NCBI RefSeq assembly: GCF_000005505.3
Contig: NC_016131.3
Coordinates: forward strand, 15,025,501 to 15,089,500
Reading direction: 5' to 3'
Length of the DNA stretch: 64,000 bases
From: Brachypodium distachyon
Taxonomy: Eukaryota; Streptophyta; Magnoliopsida; Poales; Poaceae
Shown here: piece by piece, positions 35,006-46,741 of the stretch
How the letters are laid out: the number at the start of each line of letters is the position of its first letter
Numbering within the stretch: the stretch's first letter is position 1
Position numbers and translations under genes: made by a program
The notes under the pieces: model-generated
Database searches by the model: none
Told to the model about the DNA's origin: nothing
The model's input: only the letters and a program-made list of their open reading frames with translations

Positions 35006-37540
35006 CTATTCTGTCTCCCACAAAAACAAATATCCGCCAACCCAAACAGCAACACACTCCATGCACACCATGTAGAAGACCGAAGGATGTTCAGGTCCGA
35101 GATTGATATACATCTTAACCATGAAATTAGTTACAGAAATCAACATCGCAATACCAAGTAAAATACGAATCGTCACATTAACCTGCATGGCAAAAATGAC
35201 AAAACTGTTGAAATAAACAGATACATAGCCTGTCAACTACTATAACAGGCATACTTTAAAGAGTAAAATGCACCAGAGGTCCTAATTCTTTCGCAAAGGT
35301 GTCAAGTTAGTCTTAAATCTTTTGAAATGCACATTTAGGTCACAATAGTATCTTAAGTGGTTCATCACAGGTCTTTCTGGTGTATGCGCCCCTCTGACCG
35401 TATGACGTGGCTATTTGACTAATGCCACCTAAGATCGGACTCACACGCCATGTATACATGGATTCAAAACTTACAAAAAAAACCTTCAACTAAGGTTCTT
35501 CCATTTCGTGGGCCCTAGCAGGACATCCGGCGGGAGGGTTTTCTGTAAAGTTTCACCCTGTCAACTACTATAATAGGCATACTTTAAAATAAGTAGGCAT
35601 ACGACACTTGGCATCAACCCAAACACAGTGAACTCACAATGGTTATGTGAAGTACTACTCATCATATGGCTCGTGAATAAAACACTAGTACAGTGCCCGT
35701 GCGTTGCCATGGTCTTTTAAACATGTGCACGCGAAAATTTATGTTTATACAAAACATAACAATATAATTGAACATTCAATCAAAATGATCTCGGGGCCGA
35801 TGCTAGCAGCCGCATCCACGGACATGGCACCCAGTCCACGCCGCTCGCCGGCCGTGGCTGGCGTCAGAGCACGCGGTGGCGCAGCGCACGAGGAACCGTG
35901 CGGCGGTGTATAGCGCCGATCAACCCTGGACCCCTTTGCTCATCTCTTGCACGATGATCTAATCCGGCGCCGACGCGTATCGAGAGCGGTCACCACAGGG
36001 AGGTGTTGCGCGGGTAGATGAGTCGGCGGTGGCGGCCCGGGAAGGCAGCGCTGTGGGAATATGAAAAGGAAGGTTCGATGGAGTGTAAGGAGACACGGAA
36101 AATCAGAACATGCACGGAAATTGATGCACGGCGGACGACGACGAAGGAAACCTTCCTGCTTTTATTATTATTAGGGAGGGATAGATAGATAGATTGCTAC
36201 CTTGATGAACACATCCAACTAACAATAGTTTTATTCATGAGCCATGTGTTGAGTGTCAGTTAATGCATCATGTATCGAACTAGCGAAAAAAAGAGACTTT
36301 TAAATCAGCATCCACATTCGTTCGATATAGTCATTAGTTTGGTAAAGCTAGTGTCTTATTACCTCTAACCAAGTATAACAATCCCCTCCAATTGTTTAAG
36401 GTATAAAAGGATTATTTGCACTGAATGCCAATTGTAATTTCAAAAAAAAAGGAAACGATGATATTTTATCGAAAATCTGTTACAATCCCACGGAGCATCT
36501 CCGAAGAAACAACAGCAAACAAGAATAAGAGGTAGGTCGGTCAGGATTTTAAATCTTACACAGTTTCCTGGTGCGGGATTTTGGTGGCGGCGTCTCGCAG
36601 GCACATCAACCTTGACCTGCCCCGCTTCATAGCCGCTGCTTCTGCTGAGGCACCTCCGAGCTTCGCCATTCTGAAGTAGAAGTAACATCGCATGAACGAT
36701 ACCGACCAAAAAGAATGATGCCGAGAAGAAAACAGTAGAGTGGACGAGGAGAATCGTTTGTTACCTCTGTTTCAGCTCTCATCTCCTGTTCCTCGTCTAA
36801 CAACCTGACCTGCAAAACCAATTCCAAATAAGAGTCCGTGTGGAAGTTAATATTCAGCTCCAAGGAATTGAATTGAAGTCCAGTTCCAAATCTGTCAGAA
36901 TATTGAGACGGGATGCAATTCAAATCCTGTTTGTTTATATGTACATGTAATTTGCACCTGAAATTCAAGGGAAGCAGCCAATTTATATCTTGTTTGGATG
37001 GACAAAGTGTTGAATTACAAATGGAATTGTTGGGAGTATGAACATTATGCAGGGTTATAAGTGTTTGAAAATGAATTCCACACAAGGACTGCATGTATAT
37101 ATTCTTTGAGCAAATATCTCCTGTGTATGCCTGTGCTCATGATCACTAAAATTGCGTGGTTCCCTTGGTCTCCTCCCCCCGTGAATATATGCTTGCATAG
37201 CAACAATAGTTCTAAAATAAGTTTCTACCAACACAAGACCTTCTTCAGTTCTTCTCCTCCTTTTATTTTCTTCAGTCATGCATGAATGCAAATCTAATGC
37301 TTGTTCTGCCACGATCCAGCTACATTAGAATATTTTTTTTATTGTTCACGCAACATTGTGACATAGATGATGAACAAAGCAAAAGCAAACTTTTCCTGCA
37401 AATACCAGCCTCCGAAGTGCATCACAGGAAAAACTAGAGAAAATCTCATCAATTAGTATTACCTTGGATTGCCCTGCCTGGAACCGAGCCTGCTTCGATT
37501 TCTGCTTTCTTTTCTGTCGACGAAATTTGGAGCTTGAGGA
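35006..37540 (-). CDS. Predicted two-span membrane protein, copy 2
   Basis: Exons on the minus strand: an upstream exon ending at 37463 (its 5' limit not resolved, at least to about 37,510), then 36765-36809, 36560-36670 and 35006-35182, all GT-AG and in one frame. The order is a basic head (RRQKRKQKSKQARFQAGQSK), a short acidic exon (LLDEEQEMRAETE), a Ser/Arg-rich segment (CLSRSSGYEAGQVKV), then two hydrophobic segments (VTIRILLGIAMLISVTNF, and around VFYMVCMECVAVWVGGYLFL) and a WETE end. Copy-to-copy length differences in both shared exons are exactly one codon. A start codon was not identified. The last intron contains a 298-bp insert and a Helitron. The family is unknown to me; function is not assigned. 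Confidence 0.45.
35231..35588. mobile_element. 298-bp insert between 30-bp direct repeats
   Basis: The sequence TGTCAACTACTATAACAGGC plus ATACTTTAAA (35231-35260) recurs with one mismatch at 35559-35588. The 298 bp between start with GAGTAAAATGCACCAGAGG, an end resembling the other long-TIR elements in this window. Copy 1 of the block (near 29,815-29,850) has a single repeat and no insert, so this is a true insertion with a duplicated flank. The class is uncertain. Confidence 0.6.
35685..36193 (-). mobile_element. Non-autonomous Helitron (509 bp)
   Basis: On the minus strand it begins with TC (TCTATCTATCTATCCCTCC) and ends with CTAG (AACGCACGGGCACTGTACTAG without the first base), and it sits between A and T, the standard Helitron target. 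The unoccupied site is preserved at about 29,940 in copy 1 of the duplicated block (GAATAAAACA joined directly to TTGCTACC). There is no Rep/helicase gene. The interior is GC-rich and may be a captured fragment. Confidence 0.8.
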
Positions 37541-37563
37541 AAAAAAGTAAGCTCTGGCCCTCC

Positions 37564-37984
37564 CGGATAAAAGGAACGTGTGTAGTTTTGGATTCGGAGA
37601 AGGATCAAGGATACAAACTCCTACTTGTATTCGTGTATAGTTTTGGAACGTGTTACTCCCTCAATTTGTATTTTGAACGCAAATACAAGTAGTCTTACTT
37701 GTTACTCCCTCTATTTCTGTTTTGATACGAAGTGTCCAGATTTTTACAAATATATACTGGTGAATAATTCCGTATACCCCAAGAATCCAAATTATACATT
37801 TTACATTGTACAGTACATTGTGGATTGTTCTCGGTAGAGTCCAAATTCCCATCGGTCCTACGGTCAGTCAACCGACACTACGGTCAACTTACAGACAGGC
37901 CTCGCGTCAAAAAAAGAAAACTTACAGACAGGCCCCACCTAACAGAGACCGCCTCTCCACTGCCGGCTGAACACGTGACAACAG
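37564..37984. other. Upstream region of ALG7
   Basis: Two TTACTCCCTC-type ends near 37,660 and 37,705 look like Stowaway termini, with ATACAAGTA segments between, but no complete element is resolved. No gene is supported. Confidence 0.35.
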
Positions 37985-38003
37985 CCAATGAGATCCCTCC
38001 ACG
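37985..38003 (+). promoter_or_regulatory. ERSE (CCAAT-N9-CCACG)
   Basis: CCAAT at 37985-37989, nine bases, then CCACG at 37999-38003. This is an exact match to the endoplasmic reticulum stress element, where NF-Y binds CCAAT and an ATF6/bZIP28-type factor binds CCACG. The CCACG half continues as CCACGTCA, the reverse of TGACGTGG, a known bZIP UPR site. It lies 18 bp upstream of the TATA box and about 145 bp upstream of the ALG7 start codon. Binding here is inferred, not shown. Confidence 0.75.
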
Positions 38004-38021
38004 TCACCACACGGCGGCAGC

Positions 38022-38028
38022 TATAAAC
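38022..38028 (+). promoter_or_regulatory. TATA box of ALG7
   Basis: TATAAAC in GC-rich sequence, 121 bp before the start codon. It implies a leader of roughly 90 bases. Confidence 0.65.
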
Positions 38029-38148
38029 CTCCCCGTCATCCGGACCCCATCGCCGGCGAGCACACACCGCCGCCGCACACACCCACCCACCCAGAGAGTC
38101 CTCTAGCTGCTAGCTCTTCCTTCGACAGACTCGGAACCCCCGCCCTCC

Positions 38149-41100
38149 ATGGACGTCCGGCGCAGGCCAGCGGCCGCCGAGGAGCCGAAGAGGCCGCGGC
38201 CGGCAGCGGCGGCGCCGGGGGACCTGGTCCTCCGGCCTCCGAACCTGGGCGTGGTCCTCGCGGCGATGGCGCTCTTCCTTGCGCCCTTCTCGTACCTGGC
38301 CTTCGTGCACTACCCCCTGGACGCCGATCTGCGGCGATCCATCCTAATCTGCGGGGCCATTAGCCTCGGTGGCTTCTTCGTCGTTCTCCGCCTCATCCCT
38401 GTCGCCGCCCGCTACCTCCTCCGCCGAGGGATGTTCGGCAAGGACATCAACAAGAAGGGCTTGCCCATGGGCGAGATCACAGTGTGAGTCACGATTACAA
38501 TTTCGATTCGTTGCGGTGTGCCCTGTGTTTTTAGGAAGTAGCGTCTCGAATGCTGTTGCTCTAGTGTACATTTTAACTCGATTTGAGCGTCTGGCGTCAG
38601 GATTTTAGGGGAAGTTGTTGCCTTGGTATCTGTTACAACTTAGATTCATGGTGGGAACGTACCAGAAGCGATTTCAGCTTAGTTGAAATGAATGCATTGG
38701 GTATTAGACCTCATAGTGGCATAGGCTAAAGTATAGACTAGCTGTTTTGCTGTTTCAGTTCCATAATCAGGGACTACAGGCTCTATTGGGATAACATCTT
38801 AATTGGATTTCTTCAAGTAATGATGGTTTTAACATAATTTTGATTTGTGAATGCTTTCCTCGGACTCAGCAAGATAAACTCTCAACCTGCTTTGAAGTAT
38901 ACCATTATGATTATAGAGAAGTGTGTACAAATTCATATCTGAACGTGTGTGTGTGTTGGGGGGGGGGGGGGGGGGCGCAACTTTAAAGTATTTACTGTAT
39001 GCCTCTCACATGAATTTGTTAACATGATCTGATTTTGAGGTAGTGAGTTTGCGTTCTTGATTGTTTAAACATTTTACTTGTTTTGCAGGCCTGAGTCACT
39101 AGGCATTGTTGTTGGGATTGTCTACTTGGTCATTGCTATTCTGTTTCAACATTTCAACTTCACAGCGGATTCCATTGTATGTTTATGAGTAGCAATTTTG
39201 CTTTTGGCATTCACAAACTATCTGTTATGTCCTCAAACATGTGTTTCATTCACTTTTGTTGACTTTCTTGTTGCAGTGGCTTGTTGAATATAATGCAGCA
39301 TTAGCATCAGTCTGCTTTATGATTCTTCTTGGATTTATCGACGATGTTCTTGATATTCCATGGAGAGTGTATGTTTTTTCAGAGCGTCATTCTGTTTATT
39401 TCAATCTTGATTTCCCGTTACTTTATTTTTTCTGATAAATTTGATTGGAATGGCCCACATTGAACAGGAAACTGCTGCTGCCTACAATTGCAGCACTTCC
39501 TCTGTTGATGGCATATGCTGGTGGTACTTCCATCATCATTCCAAAGCCTCTGGCCTCCTATGTCGGGGTAGCAGTTCTGGAGTTAGGTATGTTTATAAAT
39601 CCAAATAAGTGAATTTTGGCACTGGGAATATTGAGTGGTTCGTCGTGAAACAAAATGATTGCACAATAAAGGTGCATTTGCATCACTGCTAGTTTTATCG
39701 TTGTAGCAACATTCAAGTGCATTTTTTAGATTTCATACTTCAAAATAACTGGGGAAATTACAGGAGATCTTACTATAAACTTTTTTATTGTGCAGCTATT
39801 AGACATCACCCTTAACGATAACTCATAAGATAGAATGATAATGTGTTGCACCACACGATATATCAAGTGTAGAGAGTAGAGACTAGCATATTGCGTGTCC
39901 CGTGATAGAATTATATTCTCCGTTCTCCGAAATGAGCCTTCAACTTTGGATCTTGGTCCAAATAAATACCTATATACCAATAATAACAGCTCCATCACCA
40001 TCCCCAATAAGTGGGCCTGTGGGACACCCTTCTGTATGTTTACTTGCCTTTTGCATGCAAATTTTGCTCTAAATCGAACCCGTGTGGACAGATATGGATA
40101 CGCTGCTATGCTAGGCAGATAATAGAATGTAAAAAGGGTGATATCATATGCACTCATTTCTAGTTTTCTTTGGCATGCAGGTTGGGTGTACAAGCTCTTC
40201 ATGCTCTTGTTAGCAGTTTTTTGTACAAATTCAATCAATATACATGCGGGTCTGAATGGTCTTGAAGTTGGTCAGACTGTTGTCATATCTGCTGCGGTAT
40301 GAACAAGTACACGGCTCTTGAATTTTGAGTGCCATTTATCTACTGATGATTTATAGCATTTTCCAGGTTTTGATACATAATGTAATGCGCATAGGATCTT
40401 CTAAAGACCTTGAAACTCAGCAGGCTCATGCATTCTCTATTTATCTTCTCCTGCCTTTCCTTACCACTTCCCTAGCTTTGCTAGGCTTTAACTGGTAAAG
40501 ACCTTGAGAGGCTTTGTACTTTTGTTTGAATAAATATAAGCTAGCTCAAAAAGCATCTCTTTGTATGTGGATGTGTCAGGTATCCTTCATCTGTTTTTGT
40601 TGGTGACACCTACACCTATTTCGCTGGGATGACTTTAGCTGTGGTGGGTATTTTGGGGCACTTCAGGTAAACTTCCTCATTTATTTCCTGCAAGTTGCGC
40701 TGTTTTATTCCCTCACAAAAAAAAGGTTGCACTGAGCCAGCTTATTCTTCATTTTGCTGTTTATTAGTAAAGGGAGTAAAAACATCACGTGTGGAAAAAA
40801 GTTTTCTTTTGTGGTGGGGAGGTGATTCATGATGGAATTTGACGGTATTTTGAGTGGACTATAGCTGGTTTAGTTTTGGTAGGACTAGTTTCTATTATCT
40901 CTAAACATTTAGTATGTTGCCTTGAGTCGTATCTTTGACTTTACATCTGCATAGATTAACTGTATAGGGTGGTTAAACCATCTTTACTGTGAACCCTAAC
41001 TTTTCTTGTCCCCTCTATATTTTTTATGTGCACTTATATAATACTTATTGCATATGCTAGTTCTCCATATGTGTACCCATTATTGATTAGTAGCTGCAGC

Positions 41101-42241
41101 TGATAGAACTGTTTTATTTTTGCAGTGAGACATTATTGCTCTTCTTTTTACCTCAGGTTCTCAATTTCTTGTGCTCAGTCCCACAGGTTCGAGAAATGCA
41201 TTTGAATTCTTTATTTACCTTCATTGGTGCATACCTTTTTAGCTGACTAGGTATTCACTCTGCTTATGCTTCAAATTTGTGTCTTATTGTCTACAGCTCT
41301 TCCACTTTGTTCCTTGCCCAAGACATAGGTTGCCAAGGTTTGATACTCGAACAGGACTGCTGACTGGTACCAAAGATGGTAACCTTGTTAACATATTCCT
41401 TAGGATGTTTGGAAAGTGCTCAGAGAAGTCCCTTTGCATAAGGCTCCTTGTATTTCAGGTAAAATTGAAATGCATTATTGATGTAAACTGTTAATTAATT
41501 TTCTTCTGTTGCATTTGTTTCCTTTACTTATGAAGATTCTATCATGAACTATTTTCTAGCAGCAGTAAAACTTAACAATGATGCCAAGTAGTGGTTAAAT
41601 CATAAGTCAGCACAACTATTTAACTATTATATGCTTGTTGGAACCTTACCGAATTCAAATTAGCTCACATGTGTAATGTATATTGTGTCAATAGCTATGG
41701 TGTTTGGTGTCACGCTGCCGACTTGTGCAGAAATTCGATAAACCTGTACTCAGAATGTACAAAATTTGGTCGCCGGCTTGGAGTGCAAGTAGAGAGGATA
41801 GTGTCAAACGTTTGTCTCTGGTTCACGGTATCATTGTGTCATGTGTGAGAGTTGCTCTTAATGCTCAAGTTCCTCTACGGGAGATGTGCTGCTTATTTGT
41901 TGAACACAGACATGTCAAACTCAAGGAAACTTCCATGAAACAATTTGCAGATCCTTGAGCTTTAGGTGGTCACTAGGTTTCCTTCAAGCTATAATTAGAC
42001 AACTCATTTGCTCTTATAGTGGTAGGGTGGAAGCAATTTTTTGACATCTCCACTTTGACAACACTTTTGATGCCACGCTGATTTGTTTTTTCGCACTGTC
42101 CATTTTACTTTCTAAAATGCTTTTACCTTTAGTGTGAATTTCGACCTGAGATTGTAACTCCTCCTGTCTTATGTCTGGCAGGCCCTGTCATGCCTATTCT
42201 GCTTTTGGCTCAGATACGTGCTCACTGGATGGTACAAATGA
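38149..42241 (+). CDS. ALG7: UDP-GlcNAc:dolichyl-phosphate GlcNAc-1-phosphotransferase
   Basis: Ten exons: 38149-38483, 39089-39176, 39277-39368, 39468-39586, 40181-40296, 40367-40494, 40580-40666, 41126-41186, 41297-41458, 42182-42241. They give 1,248 nt and 415 aa, all GT-AG. The enzyme (ALG7/DPAGT1/GPT) transfers GlcNAc-1-P from UDP-GlcNAc to dolichyl phosphate in the ER membrane, the first step of N-glycan precursor assembly and the target of tunicamycin. Family motifs are intact: [13 protein letters not shown], the [16 protein letters not shown] loop and [12 protein letters not shown]. About ten hydrophobic segments are spread through the protein. The N-terminus is Pro/Ala/Arg-rich and probably cytosolic. 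Intron 1 has a run of 18 G bases after a GT repeat (38,947-38,975), a likely site of assembly error. The promoter carries an ERSE. Confidence 0.95.
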
Positions 42242-43108
42242 CCACCCAAAACAAACACTTCACCTCCTTGGTTTCTGTGACACAAATCGAAATCTGTTTA
42301 CCACTGATGGCTGTTTGTTTCTCTGTCAGCACTGTATTACTAACAGCAACCCAAAGCTTAGTATCTAGTTTGCCTCTAGCATTTGATTTTGGACCACCAT
42401 TTTTTGGGTGCTAACAACAGAAGATTTCAGTATGAAGCTTTGCTCCTTTTTTTTTCTTTGGCTACTAGAGCTCTATAGATTTGTGATCTGATATACATTT
42501 GTACAATGACTCTCCATGGAAGTTTGCTTGCATTAGCTCTGGGAAGGATTATGCCAGAAGATGAGCAATGTGTTATTGCTGTAAGCTGAAGTGGAAAAAT
42601 CTAAATATGTCCGTTACACTTCTGCACTCCTGATATGTAAAAACCATGCGGTCTCTTACGGATGATTTTTTTTAACATGGAGAGAACGCTTGTGTTGTGT
42701 CCATAAATAAATCTCCTTTACAAAACGCTGCGAGTCTAATCTAATTACTATGTCTCCCATGAAAAGGACCCAAAAATCATAATATCAACGCCCTCAAGAG
42801 ATTGAGATACTTTTGGTCTAAATCTATCTCTGCTGCTTTGGTCTCCAGTGCCAACACGTCAGGATAGCAGAACAGATCTTACTGGAGAACTGACAGACCT
42901 TGTTATGTCAAGGGCGCAAAACTGAAGAAACAGGAGGAAATTAAGCTGAATGGAGCTACCTAGGAGGAGCTGAATCAGGATATAGCCATTATTTGATCCC
43001 ACACAGGCACACACCATACATGAGATTTCTATTTACCATTCTCCTGATCTATGCGTGCCAAAAAAACAAACATACATGTAATATTACACTGGAGAGACGG
43101 TTGGAAGT
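42242..43108. other. Convergent 3' ends of ALG7 and MAPDA copy A
   Basis: The first part is probably the ALG7 3' UTR. From about 42,880 the sequence belongs to the MAPDA tandem duplication and matches 46,550-46,740 (shared CTGAATCAGGATATAGCC). No other feature. Confidence 0.5.
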
Positions 43109-45892
43109 CTATGGCATAAGTCCCTTTCTGGCCACGTGCTCGAACACTGCCCTCAGGAACTTCTTCACCTCGTCATCCACGAAAGCAAACTCCACTGCGC
43201 CCTGGGCTAGCCGAAACAGCTCGGCCTTGCTAAGACCTGACAGATTACACGTTGGATTCAATGTTCAGAGAAGTGTGTATTATTTGAACAAGAAATGGAA
43301 CTCAGATTTGATTTTCCAAATACTGTCTCTAACAGCGTACTGAAGGTGGATGCGACAAGGTAATACTCATTTGAGAGGCTTGTTGAAAAGAGGCCAGAAT
43401 CATCGGTGCACAGCGATAGAGGATGCTTCGCGTTGTAGAGGTCGGCTGCACAAATTAAAAAACTCCGCGTTAAGATGCTTGTCAGGGTGCTCAATTTTGG
43501 TCCAAAAAATTGGGTTGTGCATTGTCAGGGACAAACCGAAGTGATGGAGCTCCAGAGAAGGAGCACCTCCAGTCATGACATTGGAGGTCAAACATATCTC
43601 CACCTGCAGATCGTCTTGGGAGTAAGGTAAGCATGGCTGACATAGAATAGCTAGAGATACTGACAAAGAAGGTCACCGGAATCATCGATGACTTGAGCTT
43701 TTTCCATTCCTCGTCGTTGAGGCAGCAGACATGACCCAGCCTTTGTGGGCAGAAGTCCAGCACTGCTTGGATCTCCTTCCTGTTTGGTACCTGTTATCAG
43801 TAAGTTCTCATTTTATTGGTCAACAAATACATTGCAAATTTTGCTAATGCCATGCCACTGGAAGTAAATAATGATAGTAAGGAAATAGTGTTTTGGGAAC
43901 TTGTCAAAATATGTTTTCTTACCTCTCCACAGTGTATTGTGATGGGAATTCCTAGCTCTTTAGCATGTTCTAGGGCAGGCAAGTATGTCTCCCTTAACAA
44001 ATGTTGAAAGGACCATGGAATATTAGCAAATAAAGAATGGAGTCGGGGAGTTTCACCTCCCTAAGATTCGATATATTAGCACATAAATAGTTAACATGTT
44101 TTCATTTAGTACAAGCCAGATGCGAAATATTTCTTACCATTCCCCTACAACTGGATTGCCGGAGAGATCGATGCCAACTACGCCTTGGTCCTTCATTTCC
44201 ATGGCCAAATTAACCTGGACAAAGGAAGGAAATTATTCAATATTTTCCAAGCTTTGCTCCAAATAGAAGCTAAAGTGAAAATATCGACATACGGTATCCA
44301 ATGCTGCCGAAGTTGTCTCACGACGATCAATACTTAGAAGGAGCCTAACATATATCTTCTTTTTCTTCGTGACACCATCCAAATCACCCACAGGTGTACG
44401 ACTCAGTGTCTCGTCTGGTCTTAAAATAGAATCAAATAACACAGCATCAACATCTTCAACAGCTTTAAGACCTTTAAGAACAGCATTCATGTAAGACCGC
44501 TTGGTCATCCCTTTGGCTTCGTTATTCTAGGTGAGACAAAAAAACAGAAATAATTAGTCACATTATTACTTTTTTTGCGGGTATTAGTCACATTATTACG
44601 CCATAGACACGTAAAATTACAAGCTAACATGAAAATCAGAAGTACGGAAAAGTAGTACCTTAGGTGTTGTCCTTATTTCCAAATACACAACATTTTCGGC
44701 AGCAAAATCTCCCACAACCTGTTAGTTTTGTCTGAATATTTAACTGAGGAAATATTGTCTACAGCAGTAAGTAATAGCGCAAAAATTTATTGATTTTACA
44801 TGCCTCCTTGGTGATCCTTGTTACTGTATCATGGTCAGTCGTAAGTATATGAAACAAATCAAAGAGTTTGAAACACTCCGGGAGAGATCTACCATCTGTT
44901 TAAGAAAATTAAAAACCAGTCAATAAGTAGACATTGAATTCGACCATCGCAAATATTGCAAGAGAGAAACATAAGTACCAAGTTTCCATCAGATAAATTT
45001 GTTCAGAAATGAGATTAATTGCTAAAATTTCTAAGATATATCTTCTTCATGGTATATTTTGGTAACTTTCAAGCAGATAACTGCACTAGGAAACTAGTAC
45101 ATGCAAATTATCCACTTACTCTTCATGATCACATCCTTGACATCTTCAAATACAATGACTCCTCTGTCACCTAGTTGTTTTGCGAGTTCTCTATTAAAGA
45201 ATGACAACAAAAAGGACATGAATTTGTGAAAACAGAAATATCAACGGCTCCTATATATGGTTGCCTCCAATAGACATGTCAGTTTTCCTTCTTAATAGAC
45301 AAAAATAACATGCTGAGCTAGCATCGTTACAATACAAGAAAGTAGAATAAATGATCCACCCCTAAAATAACATGCTGAGCTAGCAGTTTTCCTCTGAATC
45401 TTGCTTTTGTGGGTGTTCAGTACTTCAGTCAGTCAATCAACACAGCATCTGCTGAAAACATTGCTACAGTAGCAAAAATGGGGAAAAGGGAAACATCACA
45501 TCCTTGAACATAACATCGCAGTTGAACAACCTAAGAAATGATCTTATCCCTTCCAAGCAAACAATAGGCACGTCTTCCAGTAGCAGCCCTTAGTGAGGTC
45601 ATTTTCGTGGACGCGCCATTTGTGAAAGCTTCCATGTCGGACCGAGAGCCAGTGAAATCCCCTAGCATCAAGCTTCCATTTTCGCTGACGGGCCGAGTTG
45701 CACATCATCGCAAGCAAAATTACCTAAACAGAGTCTGAGCCGAGAAGGGTTGGGTTGGGTTGGGGAGGGGAGGGGAGGGGAGGGGGTAGTGATGACTGAC
45801 AGGAGGGTGGAGTCGCGGACGGAGCCGTTGAGGTGGGCGTGGAGCTCCACCTTGGGGAGCGCGACGCACCACTCCCTCATCTCCGCCTCCAT
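43109..45892 (-). CDS. MAPDA: N6-methyl-AMP deaminase (adenosine deaminase-like), copy A
   Basis: Eleven exons, from 5': 45801-45892, 45120-45190, 44804-44895, 44659-44718, 44293-44526, 44138-44214, 43923-43992, 43677-43790, 43537-43603, 43341-43445, 43109-43236. Together 1,110 nt, 369 aa. The product is of the ADAL/MAPDA branch of metal-dependent adenosine deaminases. In Arabidopsis this enzyme converts N6-methyl-AMP, released by turnover of m6A RNA, to IMP (family knowledge). All catalytic positions are present: HAH (His18, His20), HCGE (His229, Glu232), LGH (His252) and CTDD (Asp307, Asp308). The STLLELAKQLG and DRRETT blocks are also conserved. Intron 3 starts with GC (GAG|GCATGT). A second intact copy lies just upstream in the same direction. 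Confidence 0.93.
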
Positions 45893-46741
45893 GGCGGCGG
45901 CTGGCTGGCTTCCTCTTCGCGGCTTCGCCCGGCGCTCGGCTTCGAATGATTGGCTCTGTTCGCTTGCTCGAGTCTTTGGGTCGGGGAAAGGAAGGTGCAC
46001 GATACGCATAGCGGATATATGTCCTCGGCATTTTGGGAACAGCTGCTTTGCGATTCGTGCGAGTTACAGTAAATTCAGAAAACACGTGAGTTTTCAAGCA
46101 TAACATAGAGTTTTGTGGTTTTGGCTGCTGAAAAGACTCCTTTTTTGTGACCAGCGACACAGATCATGGCATGTGGACTTCCTTGTACTCTTTGACATAG
46201 ATCTCACGATCCTCTTCGTCTTAATCCACCAATCTTCTTTGTGGGAGCCAAACTTACTGACTCTTCCTTGATTTTGCGTTGATTCATTGATTTGGCTCTG
46301 GTTGGTTGTCTCCGCTGGTTGTGTACGCTGTTTGTGTTTCCTGTCTCCACATGGCCAATAATCGGCACATGGATAGAGTAGAGATCCATCGGAGATCAGA
46401 GAAGCATGAGTAGATTGGTTGAGAATCACACGTGCGAGGATTTCTTTTTTTTTTCCTTTCTGATTGGCCATTTGAGCTGAAACCCGTCGAGAGCCGAAAA
46501 AGATTACCGTGGAATTTTCTTCCAAGATGGAGCAGGCCAGTTGGCCCGGATGTGTCATAGGTGCAAAACTGAAGAAACATGAGGAAACTAAGCTGAATGG
46601 AGCCATTCTGGGAGGAGCTGAATCAGGATATAGCCATTATTTGATCCCCACGGGGGCACACCACACAAGAGATTTCTGTTTTGCCCCCCTCCTGATCTAT
46701 GCCATGGACGTCTAATATTACACTGGAGAGACGGATATAGT
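45893..46741. other. Spacer between the two MAPDA copies
   Basis: The left part holds the promoter of copy A. Sequence at about 46,140-46,540 recurs at 49,395-49,810 upstream of copy B (for example CCTTGTACTCTTTGAC and CCAATAATCGGCACAT), so the duplicated unit includes roughly 600 bp of 5' flank. From 46,550 the 3' flank of copy B begins. Confidence 0.55.

Noticed and set aside
36551..36672. Alternative frame starting MAKLGGASAEAAAMKR in the two-span gene
   Set aside because: The corresponding frame in copy 1 is closed by a stop after eight codons, whereas the CLSRSSGY frame is open in both copies with a three-base indel.
38958..38975. Run of 18 G bases as a possible G-quadruplex
   Set aside because: A homopolymer next to a GT repeat inside an intron; more likely slippage or assembly uncertainty than a functional element.
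39726..40238. 170-codon minus-strand frame inside ALG7
   Set aside because: It lies mostly in intron 4 of a well-supported gene and has no family resemblance.
41704..41958. 84-codon frame in ALG7 intron 9
   Set aside because: Bounded by good splice sites of the flanking exons, and no homology is recognised.
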